Shown: positions 56,937 through 64,000 of the stretch, piece after piece | Layout of the letters: each line of letters opens with the position of its first letter | Numbering within the stretch: position 1 is the stretch's first letter | Assembly (NCBI RefSeq): GCF_032854445.1 | Contig: NC_088301.1 | Span: 25,094,402-25,158,401 of the forward strand | Reading direction: 5' to 3' | Length of the DNA: 64,000 nt | Source of the DNA: Liolophura sinensis | Lineage: Eukaryota; Mollusca; Polyplacophora; Chitonida; Chitonidae | Made by a program: the position numbers and the translations under genes | The notes under the pieces: generated by a model | Database searches by the model: none | Told to the model about the DNA's origin: nothing | What the model saw: only the letters and a program-made list of their open reading frames with translations

Positions 56937-58387
56937 AAAGTTTACAATCCATCCTTTTGTGGTGAATGGCAGCAATCCATGAGTATGCTGGTCCCAGGGA
57001 AGCATTGTCATTCAGCAATAGCTGAGCGGCAAGAGTCACATTTGACACCTGTTTGGCACTGTTTACATTGCTGAGAAAGGGTTTGTCAGGCTTGGAATGA
57101 AATTGTGTATGGCTTACCATTGGCTAGCTCCACATTTAACCCTTAAATAAGGCAGGAATGCGCTGACGGCTCCCTGTATCATGTACTTCGTCATACAGAC
57201 TGCTAAAGCTAGCACTGTTTGTACAATACAATTTACACACTGACCTTTAGATCTCGAGAGTGTAGTGTAAAAATACTAAATGTAGATGGCACAAAACAGC
57301 CCTGAGCCCTTCAACAAACTCTTCACCTATATTTCCACATGCAACAATTTAACACTTACACAAGTGTACTTCAACAGATCGTGGTCTGACGTTACTTATC
57401 GAATCGCTGAAGGGGATTTTGTAACAGATTTAGGTTTCCGAAGAACCTATTGCAAACGACCATCGTTACAAATTGATAAATTCTAGGAATAAGAAATCAA
57501 TATAGACGCGTAGACGGACTTTGTGAGCACGTATTAGTTACCTATGCGTCACTACACATTAAACAGCTGTCGAAAAAAAACGCAACGTAAAGATGACCGA
57601 CGACAAAACATCACATCCCCACCGCCATTTTCAGGAACTGGACTTAGCCTAGAACGTAAGCTCCAATGTAACGCGCAGTTCATGATAAATGATCCAGATC
57701 GAGGCTTCGTACACTTTTATAACGACAACAACGACAGGTATAAAAGCTTCCCTTTGACCAATCGCTGAGGTCAAAATTGTCCGCGGTACGTTTCTATACA
57801 TGCATGACGCTCGCGTATTGTCTAGACTGGAGAGGCACGCGAGCTAGTAATATGTGGATAACATAATGATAGTAGCTTGCTTCTAACAGCGAAAGAGTGC
57901 GAGTGCTTAAGTGCTGCCGTATTTAACAGCGAAAGAATAGGCAACCTTAATCTAATGATTAGTAGTTCCAGATTTATAACTTTTTAAGAGAGGAATTGTA
58001 CCACTACTTAAATATGCAGAATTTAAGAGAAATATTTGATACAAGACCGAAGTACTTCTAATACTTTTTAATTGTTAGAGATAAAAAAAAAATATCACCG
58101 CAACAAAGCCAGTGGAACTTTTTCCAGCGTTCTGTTAAACGCATTTTAGAGGGGCGTTTCATCACTGATAAAAGCTCAGTACAACATCCATCTATAAAGA
58201 TCGGCTGTCGAAGCTGTTTTGGTTTGAAATGGTGAATAACTCATGTACGATATTTAGGCTTACTACGGTGCTGACCTAAATAGCCTCAAGATACCGGCAA
58301 TAATTCTTATTACGGTATGATAATTACTTTCTTCATGGCTAATGTTTTAATGATTCATAATTAAAATTATGCTTAGGTCCTACTTAT

Positions 58388-58518
58388 GTTTTTTTGATTG
58401 GTGTTTTACACTGTACTCCAGAATATTTCACTTGTATGATGGCAACCAGTATTATGGTGGGAGGAAACCAGGCAGAGCGCAGGGGAAACTCACGACCATC
58501 TGCAGGTTGCTGACAGAT
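58388..58518 (-). mobile_element. SINE family 1, 5'-truncated
   Basis: Reverse copy starting at a T7 run with GATTGGTGTTTTACACTGTA and ending CTGCAGGTTGCTGACAGA. Target duplication not clear. Confidence 0.8.
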
Positions 58519-59050
58519 CAAGTTATACATGATGGGTACTGTGAAAGGTAAAACGTACAATACCATGTATGATGGCAGGCATTTTCACAGGTGGAGGAAA
58601 CTGTAGTGCCGGGGAGTATTAAACCACCGACCTTTGGCAAGTTACTGAACAAAAATTTCCTGATATGTGATTTACAGATATATTGCATACTTAATGGGAA
58701 ACTCGAGGACGGGCTGCACAAACGGTCCAAATTTTTTTTTGATACAGACTGGAAGGAGTTTTACCAGTTCAGCATTTTTTGTTATACCATTGCTGTAAAG
58801 TTATACTGGGGGAAGACAAGTGGTCTTCAACAAACATTAGACTGTGCAAACAGCCACACTATAGTTTTGTCGACCTTTTTATCAATTGTCACAAAGACCA
58901 CACAGTTACGCAGTGAGAGTGGGTGAATCTACAACCTCCTTGTCCAGGAAGAAATTGACTTGGATTTGTTTTCATACTGAACGCAGTAATTTAACAATGG
59001 TTAAATCTTTTCCTATATTTTCCAGACCAAGGTGGAAGAACTTTGGAACA

Positions 59051-62000
59051 ATGGCCGTTATTGCTTGGTGTGAAGAAGGTTGGCTATTAGACCACATGTC
59101 ATGGTGGAGGAGATCTTATAGTCTTCCTGAAACATGTGAGCCAGTGATACAGAGAAACTTCACACAGACTGGAGATAAACTGCCAGATGACATTAACACA
59201 GCTGTTCATGGTACCTGTGACATTTCACAACTTGCTGGAGGCAACAGCATTTTATCCAATCTGACGGTTCAAAACCAGTACAAGTATATTCCGAAGCAGG
59301 AACTTTTCTCAATATTCCATCCATACCTCATGGACAGTGAGTTTGAGAATTATGCCGCTAGGCTTAGGCCATCTGCTGTCACAACTGCTGACCCAGAGAA
59401 AATAGAGGCAGGAAAGGTTTGTGGAAATATTCTGGATTGATTTGATTTTATTTCATTTGATTCATTGATGTTTAAGGCCCAGTGCTGGAGAATTCTTCAG
59501 TTATGTGATGGTGGTAAGGTTTATGGTATGCTCCTTACAGCACATGCGTTGCTCTCTGCATTCATTTTACATCACTGCCACCATTAGCAAATTTTGTACA
59601 GAAATCTTGAACAAGGTCAAGGTCACTGGGGTCATGGTGATGAGGCAGGAAGTGATGTCAGAAAACATAAGAACTCTATCTCAGCCTTTGATTATAATAA
59701 TACAATATATAATCCCTTCACTCTTCATTCATATACATCCTCAATTATCCACAGTGTGTACAACTTGATTCAGACCAACTTCTGAAACATTTTTATGCAT
59801 GAATGCTGATTAAATAGTTCCACATGAGAACACCGCTGATGAGGCTAAGCATAAACAAGCACGTCACATAGGCTCCAAAGGTCAAGCTCGTCTGTGGGTG
59901 GCAGTGACGTAAAGTGATCATAGACAGCAGCATATGCGCTGTGAGGAGTTTGTGTGGGTGGAAGAAACTGCAGTAGTTCTCGGAGTAAGGCACCGGCCAT
60001 TGCAAGGTACAGTATGCATGTACCTCATATGAATATACACATACGCTACTTGAAGCTTTCAGTTACTAGTGAAATGCAAAGCCTTCAATGATTGCAGAGC
60101 TGTTGCAACAGGTTTCTCCTTTTATTCTGAAAATAAGTAATCAGTTATTTTTTCATGTTATCGCTATATGAATCTTTTTTTTTATGAAATTTTTTTTAAC
60201 GAAATATATAAATTGTATATCATTTGTATCCTTTTTGTTTTAAAAACGTCACAATGTTGCAGTTGCCGTCTTTTATTCATTTGTCCTTTATGGTTGTATG
60301 TGCAAAGGTCTTCCAGCAATTTGCGGACAGTCGTGTGTTTCTCCTGGGGTCTGACAGGTTTCCGCCCACCATAATGTTGGCTGCATTAGTATAAGTTAAT
60401 TATATTCTTGAGTATGACATAATAGTCCAATCAAATAAATAAATAAATAAATAAATTCATTCATTTGTCAGAAAATGTAACACAACACAAGTTGAATTAT
60501 CCAGAAACATTGTAACATTGTGATATTACTCAGTGAATACTACAGTGAATACTAAAGTTGAATACTACTGGTTGCAGCTGTCACACCTGATGTAGCTTGA
60601 CTGTCACCTGTCCTGTTTTATATGGAATGCATCGTAATGACCCACTGTGGCCAAACTGCACTCAGGTGGGGCGCACGCATGCACAGTTCAATGCAACTGG
60701 AGACAACTGGATATTTTGGGTTGTAGACTTTATTTATTTATTTGATTGGTGTTTCACGCCGTACTCTTATAGGAAGACGGCCAGCATTATGGTGGGAGGA
60801 AACCGGGCAGAGCATGGGTGAAACCATGTGGAGGACCTGCTGGCAGACGTACGGTCAGAGAGGAAGCCACCATGAGCTGGACTTAAAATCAGGGTGACTG
60901 CATTGGTGAGAGGCTCCAGGGTCATTACGCTGCGTTAGCATGCTAATCAACTGAGCCACGGAGGGCCCGGTCGTAGAAAGTAGAACAGGTTCATACATGT
61001 ACATGTAGATCGACAAAATGTGACCACTCACGACTTTAGACAGAAGATTTATGAAGACTATATGGAAGACATACTCATTACAATGTAGTTAACACCACCC
61101 CCCCCATCCCAGGTTTAACATTAGGTAATCTGTCCTTTGTTTCAGAAAAGAAAACGAAAACGAAAGCACAAAGATGACGAGTATTTGTTACAGGATGATA
61201 AGGTGAGGAAATTAAGTCAGTAGAAATAGATTTTTCTCAACATATCCGAATATGTGCTAGGGAATTTAATGCTTAAGTTTGAATTTTTGTGACAATATGC
61301 CTTTTTTTTGACAAAATCCAATTTTGAGAAATAACGATGTGTAGGTTATTATTGCCACTAGAGGGGTAGGTCTACTAGAACCATTACAAAAGTGATATTT
61401 AGGACATTCTGTGACTGTTGACTGTTCTCACTTTGGAATTGCACGTTATTAATCCATGGATCTTGTCAGGTTGAATGTATAGGATGGTACAGGACTGGAA
61501 ATAATTTTTATAATGGGTGCAGGACAAGAATGACAAATTTTTTAACATGCATTCACTTCATGACAAAAGTCACACTGCTGTTTGGTATCTGGTAGATTCA
61601 TCCTGTACCAAACACTTGGCTCCTGTCAAAATGCTGTTTATTTCAAGTGGGTGACAGCATAAATTCCTGGAACCAGCTGTTCAAAAGTGTAAGCTATTAC
61701 AGTTAAGCCAGGCTTAAATCTAAATACCAGTCTCATCCTAATACAAAGGTAATGAGACTTCAATCTGGACCAAAGTTAATACCAGGCTTTACTGCTAATA
61801 CAAAGGTAATGAGACTTCAGTCTGGACCAAAGTTAATACAAGGCTTAACTGCTAATACAAAGGTAATGAGACTTCAGTCTGGACCAAAGTTAAAACAAGG
61901 CTTAACTGCTAATACAAAGGTAATGAGACTTCAGTCTGGACCAAAGTTAATACAAGGCTTAACTGCTAATACAAAGGTAATGAGACTTCAGTCTGGACCA

Positions 62001-63183
62001 AAGTTAATACCAGGCTTAACTGCTAATACAAAGGTAATGAAACTTCAGTCTGGACCAAAGTTAATACCGGGCTTAACAGCTAATACAAAGGTAATGAGAC
62101 TTCAGTCTGGACCAAAGTTAATACAAGGCTTAACTGCTAATACAAAGGTAATGAGACTTCAGTCTGGACCAAAGTTAAAACAAGGCTTAACTGCTAATAC
62201 AAAGGTAATGAGACTTCAGTCTGGACCAAAGTTAAAACAAGGCTTAACTGCTAATACAAAGGTAATGAGACTTCAGTCTGGACCAAAGTTAATACCGGGC
62301 TTAACAGCTAATACAAAGATAATGAGACTTCAGTCTGGACCAAAGTTAATACCAGGCTTAACTGCTAATACACTATTGAACAACAGTTTGTGCGTGACAT
62401 GGTGGATTAAAAACGATGCTCTCTGTGTGACATTTGAAGTTCTGTTCAAACAGATCTGTCCATGTGACTGACATTCAATTTAGTCATTTCAAACTTTCCA
62501 GTTTTTAAATTTGTAACACCTTATACATGATGTAAAGTTCTGGAGAAATGAGAAGACAAATGATAATCAAAACTTTTTTTCCTATGAATAGTCTTGTGAA
62601 TGCAATGAGTTATAATTTATTACAAAGCATAAAATTTTTTATATCTTCTTATTATGCACCTTTATGCATTTGCATTCATACTGTAGAAAAAGTTTGTTGT
62701 ACTCATGCTGTAAAAAGTTTGTTGTATTCGTGATGTAAAAAATTTGCTGCATTCATGCTGTAAAAAGTTTGTTGTCTTCATGATGTAAAAAGTTTGTTTT
62801 ATTCATGCTGTAAAAAGTTTGTTGTATTCATGCTGTAAAAAGTTTGTTGTATTCATGCTGTACAAAATTTGTTCATATTAGGAAAACAGTTGTTGAAGTC
62901 ATGCTCTAAAATTTTTTTTTGCAGTCCTACAATTAAAAAATCTGTTGCATTCATAGCTTAAAAAATAAAAAACTTGTGTATTTTGCACAGATGACCGAGT
63001 GCATCTCACAGGCCATGAAGTCTCTGGTTAAGCTGGGACTGCTAACTGGTCATTTCAGAGAGTTATCAACTCTACCTATCAACAACAACACAGAGGCCAG
63101 ACAGCTCGCTAAACAAGACTCGTCTGACATGGCAGTGTCTGTAGGAAATGTTCTGGAACCTGTGTGTGAGGGGTTAGCCACAG
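59051..63183 (+). CDS. METTL4: METTL4-like methyltransferase, N-terminal exons only
   Basis: Coding exons are 59051-59416 (exon begins 59026), 61146-61202 and 62991-63183, continuing past the window after a phase-1 donor at 63183. Phases join cleanly for 205 codons. MAVIAWCEEGWLLDHMSWW at the start, a FxIFHPYLMDSEFE block, KRKRKRKHKDDEY, and the SLVKLGLLTGHFREL helix resemble the METTL4 N-terminal region in the same order (GWLLDH, KKRKR, LIQEGLKSGFL types). METTL4 is an MT-A70 family enzyme that methylates N6 of adenine, including the internal 2'-O-methyladenosine of U2 snRNA. The catalytic DPPW domain must lie downstream, so activity cannot be judged. The first donor (AAG|GTTTGT) is weak. 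An acceptor at 59025 implies a 5' UTR exon. Confidence 0.78.
60286..60458 (+). mobile_element. SINE family 1, 5'-truncated, in METTL4 intron 1
   Basis: Family body and an AAATAAATAAAT tail. Perfect 11-bp target duplication ATTCATTTGTC at 60275-60285 and 60459-60469. Confidence 0.88.
60731..60968 (-). mobile_element. SINE family 1, near full length, in METTL4 intron 1
   Basis: Reverse copy from ATTTATTTATTTGATTGGTG to the tRNA-like head (minus strand GGGCCCTCCGTGGCTCAGTTG). Target duplication not evident. Confidence 0.9.
61745..62380 (+). repeat. 57-bp minisatellite, eleven units, in METTL4 intron 2
   Basis: Units start AAGGTAATGAGACTTCAGTC and continue TGGACCAAAGTTAATAC. The open frame (MRLQSGPKLIQGLTANTKV) follows only from the 57-base period. 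Each unit carries a donor-like ACAAAG|GTAATG and an AG after GACTTC. A half unit lies upstream near 61705. Confidence 0.93.
62683..62872 (+). repeat. 25-bp tandem repeat, about eight units, in METTL4 intron 2
   Basis: GTAAAAAGTTTGTTGTATTC with variants, alternating ATGCT and ATGAT. Located about 120 bp before METTL4 exon 3. Confidence 0.88.
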
Positions 63184-64000
63184 GTAATGAATCAGTTAAT
63201 CCATGGAAGCGGGGCTTGGGTTAGTGGTTTAACATTTCAAATCTGACCTCGTAGTCACATCCTTTTCTGCCATGTGGTTGACACTTTTTTTCACTTGAGG
63301 GCTAATAAGTGTGTATTAACATGGGGAGGCGATGACTTTCATTTCGTAAAATACATTTTAGTTTAGTGGATTTTTAAGGTAATTTAATAAATTAAAGTGC
63401 TCTTTTGTGGATATTTTGTCAATATCAGTATATTTATATATTTGTCAATATTGTATAAACCTGCCCTTGTTAAAATGCCATGATAATCCCTCAACTGCAA
63501 AATACCATCGATGTCATGGCACAAAGAGAGCTCATTGCTATGTTGTAATGTCATATTTGCCTAATTGCTAGGACACATGAAGTAGGGGTTCAATGCCAGC
63601 CGTCCGCTTCTGGAGCGGTAGATCCAGCATCAATCCTGGGCCTAGTCACACCTAAAACTTTAACAGAGGAAGTAACTTCCTTGCTTGGCATTCAGCATGA
63701 AAGGGACAGTTGACTCGTATCAGTATAATGACTCAGGCTGGGCGACTTACTTGCCCTTGGTAAGTCGACTCATTGAAGCAGCACTAGATAAGAGCGGTGG
63801 AAATCCGTCCTGCAACAAAGAGGTACATTACATACACACTAAGAATTCCTTCGTCATCATATGACTGAAAAATTGTTGAGCACGACATTAAACCCCAAGC
63901 ATTCACTCACTCACTCACTCAATGCCGGCCTGGGACAGGGAATTTGTATTTTCTCTCGTTCTTTATAACTGTTCATGAAACCTTAATTGACGACAGTGAG
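63184..64000 (+). other. METTL4 intron 3, incomplete
   Basis: Intron sequence from the donor CACAG|GTAATG to the window end. It contains a SINE at 63600-63926 and nothing else recognisable. Confidence 0.7.
63600..63926 (+). mobile_element. tRNA-derived SINE (family 2), head partly degraded
   Basis: CCGCTTCTGGAGCGGTAGATCC and ATCAATCCTGGGCC come from the tRNA-like head. The body matches 20657-20999 reversed (GAGCGGTGGAAATCCGTCC, CTAAGAATTCCTTCGTC). The tail is AAACCCCAAGCATTCACTC followed by CACT repeats. Confidence 0.9.

Larger units (their letters stand above)
55003..59025. other. Intergenic region between divergent membralin and METTL4-like genes
   Basis: Probable location of both promoters and of 5' UTR exons, which I could not fix. 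It holds three inverted-repeat elements and a SINE fragment, listed separately. Short ORFs at 57286-57768 have no splice or domain support. Confidence 0.5.

Noticed and set aside
58591..58926. 111-codon plus-strand ORF as an upstream METTL4 exon
   Set aside because: No splice donor in phase and no similarity to METTL4. The recognisable protein starts at Met 59051 after an acceptor at 59025.
61752..62471. 239-codon ORF (MRLQSGPKL repeats) as a gene
   Set aside because: It lies inside METTL4 intron 2, and its open frame follows from the 57-bp period of the minisatellite.

Overview
The window looks like nuclear DNA of a lophotrochozoan invertebrate, most likely a mollusc or brachiopod. It has spliced genes with GT-AG introns, and the conserved proteins resemble animal kyphoscoliosis peptidase/hillarin, membralin and METTL4. 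It also carries many copies of tRNA-derived SINEs of the type common in molluscan genomes. The species call is an inference; I could not run a search.

Layout, left to right. (1) 104-5184, plus strand: the 3' part of a KY/hillarin-like gene in five exons, whose transglutaminase-like core has lost its Cys-His-Asp triad. (2) 5.2-15.5 kb: no convincing gene; SINE pieces, G-rich tracts and short duplications. (3) 15602-19333, plus: a seven-exon gene for a 277-residue OB-fold protein resembling the RPA large subunit. (4) 22.8-32.4 kb, plus: a large Helitron of the Helentron type. Its protein carries, in order, a herpesvirus-tegument-like (C76-like) cysteine protease, an OTU protease, a basic repeat linker, zinc-finger/DUF6570-like region, HUH Rep with two tyrosines, a Pif1-type helicase and an AP-type endonuclease. 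It starts from a 14-codon first exon and is broken by two frameshifts, but is otherwise open, so it is young. (5) 32.5-37.4 kb: a minisatellite of about 4.8 kb with a 42-bp unit, directly behind the endonuclease stop and ending at a consensus splice donor, followed by a possible small spliced ORF (81 aa). (6) 38.8-44.8 kb: SINEs and a 1.1-1.3 kb dispersed repeat, two copies in tandem, ending in hairpin modules. (7) 44934-54984, minus: complete ten-exon membralin (TMEM259), 810 aa. (8) 55-59 kb: intergenic region with three inverted-repeat elements. (9) 59051 to the end, plus: the first coding exons of a METTL4-like gene, whose catalytic domain lies beyond the window.

Membralin (ER-associated degradation) and METTL4 (adenine N6-methylation) are divergently arranged housekeeping-type genes about 4 kb apart; I see no functional link between them. 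The Helentron and the RPA-like gene may belong together, because some Helitrons carry RPA-like genes.

The most unusual structure is in membralin intron 8. A minisatellite of about 19 units there is made of copies of the exon 8/intron 8 junction, so it presents a row of decoy 5' splice sites behind the real one. Other introns of membralin and METTL4 also hold tandem repeats with splice-site-like sequences.
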